Positions 45,400 to 55,038 of a stretch of DNA of 64,000 nt are shown in pieces (positions within the stretch are counted from its first letter, which is position 1; each line of letters starts with the position of its first letter). The DNA is from CAZFER01 sp964517495. GTDB taxonomy: Bacteria; Hinthialibacterota; Hinthialibacteria; Hinthialibacterales; Hinthialibacteraceae. The position numbers and the translations under genes are program-made. The notes under the pieces are model-generated. The model was not told the origin of the DNA. It saw only the letters and a program-made list of their open reading frames with translations, and did not search any database. The stretch spans positions 130,885-194,884 of the forward strand of contig CAZFER010000001.1 of NCBI GenBank assembly GCA_964517495.1. Reading direction: 5' to 3'.

Positions 45400-46209
45400 A
45401 TGGTCACTGAGGCCACTCAAAATAGCCAACCCGATTCTGAAAACGTATTTGACGAAGAAGACGCCGAGCTTGGCGGTTCAATGACATTTCTGGAACATTT
45501 GACGGAGTTGCGGGAGCGAATGATTCGCTCGTTGATCGCGCTTCTTATTGCGGTCATTATTTGCTTTTCATTCTCAAATTATCTTTTGTATATCTTCAAA
45601 GAAAGTGCTCCTCCTGATGTTGACATCCAAGTCATTACCCCACCAGAGACCATTATTACCCAATTAAAGATATCGGTGGTTGGCGGGCTTTTTATTGCGT
45701 TTCCGGTGATCTTTTTTCAAGCCTGGATGTTTATTGCCCCTGGCCTTTATAAGCGCGAACGCCGCATCGTTCTCCCGCTTATATTTGCTTCATGGATGTG
45801 TTTTATTATCGGTGGATTGTTCTGCTATTTTGTGGTTTTTAAATTTACACTGGCGTTTTTGGAGAGTATAACCCCTGAATATATCAACAGTGAGTGGCGT
45901 TTGAGTGAATATGTCAGTTTTTCGCTTCGATTTATATTGGCGTTTGGCCTTGTTTTTGAAGAACCTGTCATCATCCTGATGCTCGCTCGTATCGGATTAG
46001 TCTCTCAATCCATGTTATGGAAATTCTTTCCCTATGCCATCGTCATTATGTTCACTATGTCAGCGTTGATTACTCCTCCTGATCCACTAAGTCAGATGAT
46101 GTGTGCGGTTCCTCTTATTTTGTTATACCTCTTCTCTGTTGCCATCGTTCGTTTTATCGAAAAGAAAAAAGAGGAAGAAGAAGAAGAAGAAGTCGAAGAG
46201 AGTGTTTAA
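45400..46209 (+). CDS. tatC: Sec-independent translocase TatC
   Basis: Receptor of the Tat system that recognises twin-arginine signals; 269 residues, six membrane helices. MTFLEHLTELRERMIRSLIA (residues 27-46), with the functionally key E in LEHLTELR, and F..P....... the FEEPVIILML region near 185 are the family landmarks. GLFIAFPVIFFQAWMFIAPGLYKRE is the segment around helix 2/3. The N-terminal 25 residues and the poly-Glu C-terminus (EEEEEEEVEESV) are extra. AAAGGAAG precedes the ATG. Tat substrates are visible in this window at 11835-12719, 21816-23111 and 27216-28646. Confidence 0.95.
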   Translation: MVTEATQNSQPDSENVFDEEDAELGGSMTFLEHLTELRERMIRSLIALLIAVIICFSFSNYLLYIFKESAPPDVDIQVITPPETIITQLKISVVGGLFIAFPVIFFQAWMFIAPGLYKRERRIVLPLIFASWMCFIIGGLFCYFVVFKFTLAFLESITPEYINSEWRLSEYVSFSLRFILAFGLVFEEPVIILMLARIGLVSQSMLWKFFPYAIVIMFTMSALITPPDPLSQMMCAVPLILLYLFSVAIVRFIEKKKEEEEEEEVEESV

Positions 46210-46231
46210 ATTGCAGAAGGATCAATGAAGC

Positions 46232-47302
46232 ATGAAAAATGCCACCGTTGATTTGTTTTCTGATCCACGTTATCAATCTGTACGTGAAAAAATCCAGCCC
46301 TTTATCGAAAATAAAAATATCCTGGTCACTGGTGGTTCCGGTTCCATTGGCAGTGAAATTGTGCGGCAACTCATTCCCTGCCGGCCTCGGATATTACGTA
46401 TCTTAAGCCGCGATGAGTACAAACAATCCCAGCTGCGTTATCGTTTGAGAGAGTATGATTTTATTCGATACCTGCTTGGGGATGTGCGGGATTTTGACCG
46501 TCTAACACGGGCAATGGAAGGCGTCCATGTCGTGTTTCACGCGGCCGCATTAAAACGGATCGAAGCGACAGAATATGATCCACTGGAAGCGGTAAAGACC
46601 AATGTGTTAGGAACTCAAAATATCATCACCGCGACCCTTGAAAATCCTGTTACTGATCGAGTGGTTTCCATTAGTACGGACAAAGCTGTGAATGTTACGT
46701 CTACTATGGGAGCCACAAAATTATTGGCAGAGCGGCTGGTTACCTGGGCATCATTTTATCGGCGTGTACCTCACAAGACACTTTGTTCGGTTCGATTTGG
46801 TAATGTCTTGGGTTCCCGGGGTTCTGTTATTCCCTTCTGGCGTGAACAAATCCGTGAGGGAGGCCCGCTTACGTTGACCGACATCAAGATGCGCCGGTTT
46901 TTTATGTCAATCCCCAACGCGGTCAGTTTGGTTTTAAGGGCTGCCGCCCATGCCAGCGGTGGGGAAGTATACATATTGAGAATGAAATCTGTCTATATTC
47001 GTGATCTGGCCGAGATCCTGATCGAGGAATGGGCACCATCCTATGGTTATTCGCCAAACGATATAGAGATCAAGATCAGCGGTGCTGGACCCGGGGAAAA
47101 ATTGGATGAAGATTTAGTGGCTGATAATGAATTGGAACGGACATTTATGGTCGATGATGAAATGGCGATGATCGTTCCCATTCATCGGATGGAGGAATAT
47201 GGACTGCAAAAATTAAAGAACTATGAAGGATACACATGCAGTTCTGAGCCGATTTCCAAAGAGGAATTGCGGAACTATTTGAAGGATGAAGGGATAATAT
47301 AG
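46232..47302 (+). CDS. Soluble CapD/FlaA1-type nucleotide-sugar 4,6-dehydratase
   Basis: Extended short-chain dehydrogenase/reductase of the polysaccharide-biosynthesis (Polysacc_synt_2) group, 356 residues. Motifs: nucleotide-binding VTGGSGSIGSE (about 33-43), GDVRD, HAAALKRI, ISTDKAVN and MGATKLLAE, in which Met replaces the usual catalytic Tyr (as in FlaA1/PseB/CapD enzymes), followed by VRFGNVLGSRGSVIPFW. It makes a 4-keto-6-deoxy sugar nucleotide, probably from UDP-GlcNAc. Full-length CapD/WbpM enzymes carry an N-terminal four-helix membrane domain; here that domain is absent, so the enzyme is cytoplasmic and short like PseB. It starts 22 bases after tatC and may join the polysaccharide region near 55-64 kb in function. 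Confidence 0.9.
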   Translation: MKNATVDLFSDPRYQSVREKIQPFIENKNILVTGGSGSIGSEIVRQLIPCRPRILRILSRDEYKQSQLRYRLREYDFIRYLLGDVRDFDRLTRAMEGVHVVFHAAALKRIEATEYDPLEAVKTNVLGTQNIITATLENPVTDRVVSISTDKAVNVTSTMGATKLLAERLVTWASFYRRVPHKTLCSVRFGNVLGSRGSVIPFWREQIREGGPLTLTDIKMRRFFMSIPNAVSLVLRAAAHASGGEVYILRMKSVYIRDLAEILIEEWAPSYGYSPNDIEIKISGAGPGEKLDEDLVADNELERTFMVDDEMAMIVPIHRMEEYGLQKLKNYEGYTCSSEPISKEELRNYLKDEGII

Positions 47303-47365
47303 AGAAGCGTTAGATTTACAGTTTATTTATTTTGATTTTTAGATGTATGTTCAATTAAGAATTCC

Positions 47366-48736
47366 ATGACAAATCCTCATTTCCAAAATGCCTTGTCCTA
47401 CCTCTATTCCTTCGTTTCTTATGAGCAGAAAACAGGTTGGACATATTCGGATAAAACTCTTAACCTCGAGCGATATCGAAAGTTGCTCGTTCAATTGGGA
47501 AATCCCCAATATTCTTTAAATCCCATTCATGTTGCTGGCAGCGATGGAAAAGGTTCGACGTGTGCGATGATTGCATCGGCCCTTCAAGCCATGGGGTATA
47601 AGACCGGGCAATTTTTATCGCCTCATTTACAAAATATCCGCGAACGAATCACCCTTAACAGCCAGTGGATCGATGAACTTGAATTTAGTCAGCTTGTTGA
47701 ATTTCTAAAAGATCAATTAGAAGGTATACCCCCGCTGCCAGAGGGGTATGCCACTTTTTTTGAATTATTAACCGCTATGGCTTTTTTATATCACAAAGAA
47801 AAAGCCGTGGATTTTTCTGTCATCGAAACGGGATTAGGCGGGCGTTTGGATTCCACCAATGTAATGAATCCACTCATCACAGCCATCACCCATATTTCAC
47901 TCGAGCATACTCACCTATTGGGTGATACATTGGAAAAAATCGCTGATGAAAAATTAGGGATAACCCGCCCGAATGCACCGGTCATTATCGGTCATCAAGA
48001 ACCGGATTTGTTGCCATATATAAGAAATAAGTTATCTCACCACTCAGCACCTGTGATCTATACGGATGACTGTTACAGGATCATATCCCATTCCTATGGG
48101 CGGCGATATCGAACTGTTGAAATTGAAAACATTAAAACAAGGCATTCGCGGCATTTAAATATCCCATTATTTGGTTATTATCAACTCCAGAATGTAATCA
48201 CAGCAATAGCGGTGTTGGATACGTTGGTTGATTCACAATCAATCCCCCCTTTTTCAGAGAAGCGTTTGCAAGAGGGAATGCGGAACGTTTATTGGCCAGG
48301 CCGTTTTGAAATCGTTCGACGGGCAGGACAACCTACCGTGATTTTGGATGTCGCTCATACCGCCAAGGGCACAGCTTCGTTGAGATTATCATTGGATGAA
48401 ATCTACCCCAACAAAAAGCGAACCTATGTGATGGGGTTTCTGAAGGGGAAAAATATTCAATCGATGATTAATCATTTAGTGAGACCCAAGGATCGCATCG
48501 TGCTTACCAAAGCCCCAAGCCCAAGGGGGGAGAGTATAGAAAACATCATGAAGTCCATTGATGGATTCAAAGAACGATTTCCTAGCTATTTTGTGGAAAA
48601 TAAACCTATTAAAGCTTATCAATTGGCAGAATCAATGGTCTCTAATCGAGATATTCTTATTGTGACGGGATCACTCTATTTAGTAGGTGAAATCAGAACG
48701 TTTTTATTAGGAGAAAAGGTTAACGCCGACGATTAA
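47366..48736 (+). CDS. folC: Folylpolyglutamate synthase / dihydrofolate synthase
   Basis: Adds glutamate to dihydropteroate and to reduced folates; 456 residues, cytoplasmic, Mur-ligase superfamily. The P-loop HVAGSDGKGSTC (about 56-67) replaces the usual GTNGKGS, followed by FLSPHLQNIRERI (the folate-binding Ser-Pro-His segment), SVIETGLGGRLDSTN and LEHTHLLGDTLEKIA; the C-terminal domain has LDVAHTAKG. All landmarks are intact. Its 3' end overlaps the convergent unknown gene by 17 bases. Confidence 0.95.
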   Translation: MTNPHFQNALSYLYSFVSYEQKTGWTYSDKTLNLERYRKLLVQLGNPQYSLNPIHVAGSDGKGSTCAMIASALQAMGYKTGQFLSPHLQNIRERITLNSQWIDELEFSQLVEFLKDQLEGIPPLPEGYATFFELLTAMAFLYHKEKAVDFSVIETGLGGRLDSTNVMNPLITAITHISLEHTHLLGDTLEKIADEKLGITRPNAPVIIGHQEPDLLPYIRNKLSHHSAPVIYTDDCYRIISHSYGRRYRTVEIENIKTRHSRHLNIPLFGYYQLQNVITAIAVLDTLVDSQSIPPFSEKRLQEGMRNVYWPGRFEIVRRAGQPTVILDVAHTAKGTASLRLSLDEIYPNKKRTYVMGFLKGKNIQSMINHLVRPKDRIVLTKAPSPRGESIENIMKSIDGFKERFPSYFVENKPIKAYQLAESMVSNRDILIVTGSLYLVGEIRTFLLGEKVNADD

Positions 48737-49802
48737 GATAAGCCATCCCCGTTTTCTTTTTCTTTTCTGTTTCGCTTTGTGCAGAATCGTCTTCATGGGT
48801 TTCCTCAGCCGGTTCCGGTTCATAGGCTGGTGGTGCTTCTCCACTTTTGACACTTTCCACCTGTTGAGAAATATTCAATGCTTCCTGCCCATGTTCAGAA
48901 ACACCAAGTTCTTGTTCACGAGAGGAAACAAATGTATTCATTCCCTCATGTTCCATCGAGGCCAGCATCGCCTGTCCTTTATAACCGGCCGGGGGATCTC
49001 CCATCAAAGCATACGCCATGTCCCAGCGGCTCACTCGAGTTAATTGAGTAACTTCACCACCACGAAGTGAGTCTTTCACTTTATTATGGACGGCCATGAT
49101 GCGGCGTTGATAAGAAGGCATGCGTTTTTTAAGGCGGACATCAATCACATTAAGAACACGACTAAGCGTTTCTTCATCGTAGCCAAGTTCTTCCGGTGTC
49201 GCTTCGCCACGAATCAGCATTTCCTGGGTTATACGGCACCGTTCCGCTAATGAAATAAAATCAGAAACAGCGAAGGATAATTCATCACCATGTTCCTTCA
49301 GTTCATCCAAAAAGCCGCGGACATGTAATTCGCAACGTTCGAATTCACGTTGGATAAAATCATGATTACTGGTAAACGAATCTCGTAAATGCTCCAATAA
49401 TACAAGATCATGCGCAACCGCCATGATAAGCTGGCGAATGTTGCCTAAATGATTGGTATACATTTCAGCTGAGGTAAAACGCCATATAGGCATTGGTCCC
49501 TCTGACTTGAGGGTTTGCAGCTGTCGATCAACTTTCTCTTTATACATCTCCGTACCGGATTGAGGGAGCCAAAAGGCTCCTTTACCGGTAATCACACAAG
49601 TAATCTCTTTATTTGGATAGGCTGAGCGCACCCCCCGCTCTATTTGATTGAATTTGCCTCTAATTTTATCAAACTTATTGTAATTAACTTCCCAGGGATA
49701 GTCATAACCTGTTACATCTTTAAACATGGCTTTATATATCGATTGACTATCCAACTGTTCAATCAAATCATCGGGGAGCAACAAAGCTGGTTTATTTCCC
49801 AT
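48720..49802 (-). CDS. Unknown protein with helical core and acidic tail
   Basis: 360-residue soluble protein that I do not recognise. Three parts: about 1-75, mixed with an N-terminal LLLPDDLIEQLD motif and charged residues; about 80-300, long helices with many conserved-looking charged positions (ELSFAVSDFISLAERCRIT); and about 305-360, Glu/Pro/Lys-rich and probably disordered. No signal peptide or membrane span. No ribosome site is obvious. It converges on folC, and nothing in its context points to a role. Confidence 0.7.
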   Translation of the reverse strand: MGNKPALLLPDDLIEQLDSQSIYKAMFKDVTGYDYPWEVNYNKFDKIRGKFNQIERGVRSAYPNKEITCVITGKGAFWLPQSGTEMYKEKVDRQLQTLKSEGPMPIWRFTSAEMYTNHLGNIRQLIMAVAHDLVLLEHLRDSFTSNHDFIQREFERCELHVRGFLDELKEHGDELSFAVSDFISLAERCRITQEMLIRGEATPEELGYDEETLSRVLNVIDVRLKKRMPSYQRRIMAVHNKVKDSLRGGEVTQLTRVSRWDMAYALMGDPPAGYKGQAMLASMEHEGMNTFVSSREQELGVSEHGQEALNISQQVESVKSGEAPPAYEPEPAEETHEDDSAQSETEKKKKTGMAYLNRRR

Positions 49803-50080
49803 CTAACTTAATAACCACCTATCCTTCTCAAAATGATAATCAAAAATAAAAACCAATGAGCCGAATTTACACGTATCTCATGGATTTTATTGGATATACA
49901 TTTGAGATTTAAAATTAGTTATTAATAAAATAGCAAGTCAAATGCCAATGTGAAAATGCCACAAATTTAATAAAAAAGCAACCCCTATAGATATAATAGA
50001 GAAAAAAGGAATAATGGATTCGTAAAAATAAAGGTAAAGAACTAAGTATTATTGATTAAACTAAAAAAACTCTTTATTCC

Positions 50081-51883
50081 TCATGAGTGTTGTTCAATTT
50101 CAAACAGTCGCTGGCTGTAGAGTTTTAGAATATCATGGCGTTTTATAAGACCAATAAATTCATGGGTTTCGCCATCCAGGACGGGAATTTCATGGGAGAT
50201 CAACATGGTTAATTTTCTTAAAACGGTATGTAAATCTTCGGTTGGAGTCACGTATTCGAAATCATGATTGGCGATATCAATAGCGGCAATCAAATCCCGC
50301 ATGTGTTCTTCCAATAAAAATTCCCTGAGTTGCTCGAGGGAGAACATGCCAACAATTTTCCCTTTTTCATCTGTAACTGGGAACAAGTTTTGAGTTGTAT
50401 CCAGAATGAGGGGTAATAATTGACGTAATGTCAAATTATATGGCACTTTTCGAACATCTCTTTGTATTTCAATTTCACTAACATGAAGCCCAGCAAGAAC
50501 ATCAGTTCGATATTCACCAAAATGGGCGGGCGAATCGGGTTTGGCACGCACCTGTTCTTCGTAAAGGGTCCAGCGGTCCGTCAATAGATACGTCATGGAG
50601 GAGACCAACATCATGGGAACCAGCAAGTCATAGGAATGAGACATTTCTGTTACCATTAATAAGCTGGCTACAGGAACTTTGGCAATCCCAGAGAAGAAGG
50701 CGACCATTCCGACTAATGCAAAGGAGCGGGGATCGAGAATCCAACCGGGAAAGGTGTTGTCGAACAGCTGACCGAAAGACGCTCCCAACATCGCGCCTAT
50801 GAATAGAGATGGGCCAAACACGCCACCACTGCCCCCAGAGGAAATGGTGAATGATGTACCGATCAATTTGGCAAAAGCCAGGATGAGCATAAATTGAATA
50901 CTTAAATTATTTGTCAGCGCTTTTTCGATCCAACCATAACCACCGGATATAATTCCCGGTTGCCATAACGCCAAACAGCCAAGTAAAAAACCGCCAATCA
51001 TGGGAATAAAATGGGGAGGAAGGGGTATTTTTTTGAAGACATAATCTCTCGAGCCATAAAAGACCGTAACGTAGATAATGCCAACAAACGCGCATACCAC
51101 CCCCAAAAGAGCATAGGGCACTAATTCCCATACCTGAAATACGAACAGGGGAGGATGAAAAACACGGGTTTGATGAGTAAGCGTGGAAAAAACCGAAAAG
51201 GCGACTAATGACGAAATAATAGCAGGGATTAAACCTTCGGTTTCCATTTCCTGATTGCGATACAAAATTTCGATGGCAAACAATGCCCCACCCAGTGGCG
51301 AACAGAAAATTGCCCCGACACCACCGGCAGTACCGGCGATAAGAAGATGACGGCGTGTGCTCACATCCAGTTTAAGGATTTGCCCCAGCCAGGAACCAAA
51401 GCCCGCTCCAATTTGAGCGATAGGACCTTCGCGTCCCGCTGAACCACCTGACCCGATGGTAATGGCGGATGCGATGGTTTTGATAAAAGGGACTCTCGTT
51501 CGAATGCGTCCCCGGTTTCGATGAAATGCACGGATATAAGCATCGGTTCCATGCCCTTCGGCTTCTGGAGCAAATGTATATACAAGAAGTCCTCCTAACA
51601 AGCCACCAAAGGCCGGAATTAATGGAAACAACCAATAGCGAAGTCCTTCCGCCGGTTGGATTATTTGACCATGTGAGCCGGTTGCTTCCTGAGTCCAACC
51701 CACTGTCTTAACAATAAAAATATCCAGGCTGCCCTGTACCAAAAAGTTAAACAAAATGGCACCCAGGCCAGCGATAGCACCAACGATAGCCCCTAAAATA
51801 ACCAATTGACCTGATTGGACGAAATGATGACGTAAAAAAGGACGAATTGAAAGTTGTAACTTAAGAAACCAAGACCATATCAT
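50081..51883 (-). CDS. ClC-family chloride channel/transporter with CBS pair
   Basis: 600-residue membrane protein: a ClC core (about 25-430, with the 18-helix pattern) and a cytosolic pair of CBS domains (about 460-590) that bind adenine nucleotides. The gating glutamate is E152 in GSGGSAGREGPIAQIG, and the second anion-site motif is GGSGGVFGPSLFIGA. The first selectivity motif, normally GSGIPE, reads GHGTDAY at about 111-117, so the anion-coordinating serine and the Pro-Glu are missing. Family members move chloride (some move nitrate or fluoride). Preceded by a divergent MATE gene with about 175 bases between. Confidence 0.9.
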   Translation of the reverse strand: MIWSWFLKLQLSIRPFLRHHFVQSGQLVILGAIVGAIAGLGAILFNFLVQGSLDIFIVKTVGWTQEATGSHGQIIQPAEGLRYWLFPLIPAFGGLLGGLLVYTFAPEAEGHGTDAYIRAFHRNRGRIRTRVPFIKTIASAITIGSGGSAGREGPIAQIGAGFGSWLGQILKLDVSTRRHLLIAGTAGGVGAIFCSPLGGALFAIEILYRNQEMETEGLIPAIISSLVAFSVFSTLTHQTRVFHPPLFVFQVWELVPYALLGVVCAFVGIIYVTVFYGSRDYVFKKIPLPPHFIPMIGGFLLGCLALWQPGIISGGYGWIEKALTNNLSIQFMLILAFAKLIGTSFTISSGGSGGVFGPSLFIGAMLGASFGQLFDNTFPGWILDPRSFALVGMVAFFSGIAKVPVASLLMVTEMSHSYDLLVPMMLVSSMTYLLTDRWTLYEEQVRAKPDSPAHFGEYRTDVLAGLHVSEIEIQRDVRKVPYNLTLRQLLPLILDTTQNLFPVTDEKGKIVGMFSLEQLREFLLEEHMRDLIAAIDIANHDFEYVTPTEDLHTVLRKLTMLISHEIPVLDGETHEFIGLIKRHDILKLYSQRLFEIEQHS

Positions 51884-52058
51884 GAGGATATATAATTATA
51901 AGCAAATCATGGATGATTAAAGTATTTAATATTTTCAAGTTTATGTACCTGGAACAGATAACAATAAAGGATACTATTATTTCACCTATTTCCAAATAGC
52001 TGTAAAGTCATCTAATCCATTTCACATTTAAGAATCAATCCATCTCGAGTGAATAATC

Positions 52059-53450
52059 ATGTCTGTGCAATTGGAACCCTCTTTGAAACCCGGGGGATAT
52101 CGTGAATTTTTAACTCTTGCTTATCCATTGATTATTAGCAACGCATCAATGGCGGTTATGAATTTTGTTGATCGGTTGTTTTTATCATGGTTGAGTCCGG
52201 AAGCGATTGCGGCCTCACTACCCGCCGGCATTCTTTTCTTTACATTGATCGCTTTATTTTTTGGGATTAGTGAATACACCAACACGTTTGTTTCGCAGTT
52301 TTATGGTGCGGGAAGGCCAAAATCAATCGGAAGAGCGACCTGGCAAGGGATGTATATTTCATTGGCTGGTGGAGCGGCTTGTGTTGGGCTTGCATATATT
52401 GGCACGGAGATCATTAAACTCGGAGGCCATGAACCTCATATTGTTCAGCTTGAATTAACCTATTTTAACTGGCTTATGGTGGGTGGGCCTTTTTTTATCA
52501 TTAATCATGCGCTAAGTAGTTTTTATTCGGGACGAGGCAAAACCAAAGTGGTGATGCTCGTTAATCTGTTTGCGAATATATTGAACGGGATATTGGATTA
52601 TGGGCTTATCTTCGGGTGTTGGGGATTTCCTCAATTAGGCATAGCGGGCGCGGGAATCGCCACGGCGGCCGCTCAAGCACTTGCTACGGCAATCTATTTA
52701 TTCCTTTTTTTAAGCCCCAAAAATCACAACGTATTCCATACTCGATCCGTTCAAATCGACTGGAATTTAATCGGGAAATTCATTCGGTATGGTTCGCCAG
52801 TCGGAGTCCAAATCATGCTGGAGATTGGATCATTTTCTGCTTTTATCTTCATTATCGGGCGCTTGGGGAATGCTGAACTGGCGGCGAGCAATATCATTTT
52901 ATCGATTAATATGCTGGCCTTTTTCCCCATGTTGGGCGCGGGAGTTGCCATTACCGCTTTGGTCGGACGTTATATTGGCAAAAATGATCTGATAACCGCG
53001 GAGAAAAGTGTTTACACAGCATTGATCAGCGTGGAGATTTATATGCTGTTTTTCGCGTTGATATATTTTTTCTTCCCCCATCTGTTGCTAATGCTCTTCA
53101 AAGGGGATTATCAGTCAACCGATGTTCCTTTCTCGTTAATCAGCGAATATGGAATACGTGTCTTAAAATTAGTGGCGTTGTATCAAATTGCGGATGCAAT
53201 GATCATCACCTTTTCAGGTGCATTAAGAGGTGCGGGTGATACATCATTTCCCATGTGGACATGCATTATCCTGGCTTGGACCTTTTTTGTGCCCGGCACC
53301 TGGTTCATGAGCACTTATTTGGAATGGGGTGTGTTTGGCGCCTGGCTTTGGGCAACATTTTATATTACTTTGTTGGGAGTTATCTTTCTATTCCGTTTTC
53401 GTTCAGGAAAATGGAAAACCTTTAAGTTGATAGATCATGAGGATGAATAA
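52059..53450 (+). CDS. MATE-family efflux transporter
   Basis: 463-residue, 12-helix sodium- or proton-driven exporter of the MATE family, made of two related halves. Family features: N-terminal LAYPLIISNASMAVMNFVDRLFLSWL (shown in part: PLIISNASMAVMNFVDRLF), GISEYTNTFVSQFYGAGRP and the second-half GALRGAGDTSFPMW. No obvious operon partner; a membrane protein of unknown function follows after 43 bases on the same strand. The substrate cannot be told. Confidence 0.92.
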   Translation: MSVQLEPSLKPGGYREFLTLAYPLIISNASMAVMNFVDRLFLSWLSPEAIAASLPAGILFFTLIALFFGISEYTNTFVSQFYGAGRPKSIGRATWQGMYISLAGGAACVGLAYIGTEIIKLGGHEPHIVQLELTYFNWLMVGGPFFIINHALSSFYSGRGKTKVVMLVNLFANILNGILDYGLIFGCWGFPQLGIAGAGIATAAAQALATAIYLFLFLSPKNHNVFHTRSVQIDWNLIGKFIRYGSPVGVQIMLEIGSFSAFIFIIGRLGNAELAASNIILSINMLAFFPMLGAGVAITALVGRYIGKNDLITAEKSVYTALISVEIYMLFFALIYFFFPHLLLMLFKGDYQSTDVPFSLISEYGIRVLKLVALYQIADAMIITFSGALRGAGDTSFPMWTCIILAWTFFVPGTWFMSTYLEWGVFGAWLWATFYITLLGVIFLFRFRSGKWKTFKLIDHEDE

Positions 53451-53493
53451 ACACGAATTTACATCGACATGACAAGCGATATATAATGGCACT

Positions 53494-54987
53494 ATGAACA
53501 CAATCTCATTATATAGCATATTATTGGCACTAATTGTTGATTCGTTTGATGTATTGGTCATCCTGCTCGTTGCAGGTGGTCTTGTTTTTTATCCTCGCAT
53601 TCTATCCATTCGGCGATTTTTACCTCTTTATATAAGTGCTGTCCTGGCACTTGGTTTCTTACTAATAATTCAAATTAACCATTTAACCCGAAATTTTCTT
53701 GCATTTTCTCTTCTATTAACATTGGGTATTGTACTTGTGGTAATTGGTATAGTATCTGAAATAAAAAAACGTAAACAAACAATGGAATCGAATGGTTTCA
53801 TTGATTTAGGTGTTCATCTATTTACGTTGATTGCCCTACTCATTCTGGCTGGCCAATGGCTTAACGTCTCTTTATCTGATCAGCCCATACCCTGGCCTTT
53901 TCTTAATACTGCGTTGTTCACTACGCTCTTCTTTTATGCCATCCATCGATTGGAGCCACATCGATTTTTACCGGTGAAAACCTTGAAAAATGTAGGAACA
54001 CTTTTTTTACTTTTGGCTGTGGGTATGTTTGTGTTGCGCGCATCGATGTGGATTTATGCAGGATTTAATGCCGCTTATCATCAAGGGAGCGGCAGTTTTT
54101 ATGTCAAAGGGCGCCCATTTGCTTTGCAATATGCCCATGCCTGGCGTTTCAACCGTTTAGCGGAAGTAATCCAAACTCATTGGTATTATCCTGTCCCTGT
54201 CAATGAAAAACCATCTCTTCCCACGAACACTGAAAAACTGCCACTTTTGATCGATGGCTTGCGAGAATCAGAAACGTTTCGCCGTCATCTTATAACCTCA
54301 ACAGATACAGGCCTGGCCCCTATTAAATATATTCTCGATGCGATTTTACAATTTCAACAACAATCTCAGAAACCTTTAGAGAATCGACCTGACTTAAGCC
54401 GTTTTAAACTGGATCGAGATCACCTGGAAGCCAAAGTATGGGGTGATAGCCGAATATCGGCGGATAGCAAGGCCTTTAAATCATTTACTGGTAAATGGTA
54501 TGGAAAATGGGATCAGATGAAGGTGGATCATGATTGGAGCCCGGTCAAACGGCTTAACCCTCCTTATTTTATTGATGGGAAACTCCCCATGTTGGTTCAT
54601 ACCGTCCAATATGCCTGGATTGGTGATGGATTCGGATGGAATGTCGTGGTCAAACCGATTGACATTCAAAACGCCATCGTGGTTTTAGGCAGCGTTTATC
54701 ACGTCGAAGAGGGGAATGAGACCAACATTCGCTTTCACCGTCCCCATGTGGGAATTGAATTGGATAAGCACAGGTTGATCTGGATTACTCGAGGAGAGAT
54801 TTTTTTAGAGGAAGTTCAACCTCATAGCAAGCCGGAGCAGGACCGGTATGTCATCACTGGTTTCTTTTATGAAATCACTGACGGGATACTCAAAAACAAG
54901 GGAAATGCCTTTCAAGCCATTTATACTCGCGATCCAGAGCAACGTCCGGAATGGTTTCAATATGAAACAGACCTGTATGTGGAGTGA
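53494..54987 (+). CDS. Membrane protein of unknown function with large C-terminal domain
   Basis: 497-residue protein. Residues about 1-190 hold six hydrophobic helices; the rest (about 200-497) is soluble, with two Trp/Tyr-rich blocks (WYYPVPVNEKP and HTVQYAWIGDGFGWNVVVKP). The latter part has the feel of a beta-rich extracytoplasmic domain. No signature I recognise. 43 bases after the MATE gene and on the same strand. No ribosome site stands out before the ATG. Confidence 0.7.
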   Translation: MNTISLYSILLALIVDSFDVLVILLVAGGLVFYPRILSIRRFLPLYISAVLALGFLLIIQINHLTRNFLAFSLLLTLGIVLVVIGIVSEIKKRKQTMESNGFIDLGVHLFTLIALLILAGQWLNVSLSDQPIPWPFLNTALFTTLFFYAIHRLEPHRFLPVKTLKNVGTLFLLLAVGMFVLRASMWIYAGFNAAYHQGSGSFYVKGRPFALQYAHAWRFNRLAEVIQTHWYYPVPVNEKPSLPTNTEKLPLLIDGLRESETFRRHLITSTDTGLAPIKYILDAILQFQQQSQKPLENRPDLSRFKLDRDHLEAKVWGDSRISADSKAFKSFTGKWYGKWDQMKVDHDWSPVKRLNPPYFIDGKLPMLVHTVQYAWIGDGFGWNVVVKPIDIQNAIVVLGSVYHVEEGNETNIRFHRPHVGIELDKHRLIWITRGEIFLEEVQPHSKPEQDRYVITGFFYEITDGILKNKGNAFQAIYTRDPEQRPEWFQYETDLYVE

Positions 54988-55038
54988 CGTCTGTGGTACA
55001 ATTGTGAAAATTAAGAAACTTACAAAAAAAAGGAAAAA

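Noticed and set aside
51884..52058. Fluoride riboswitch upstream of the ClC gene
   Set aside because: The conserved core sequence and pairing of the fluoride switch are not visible in the spacer.
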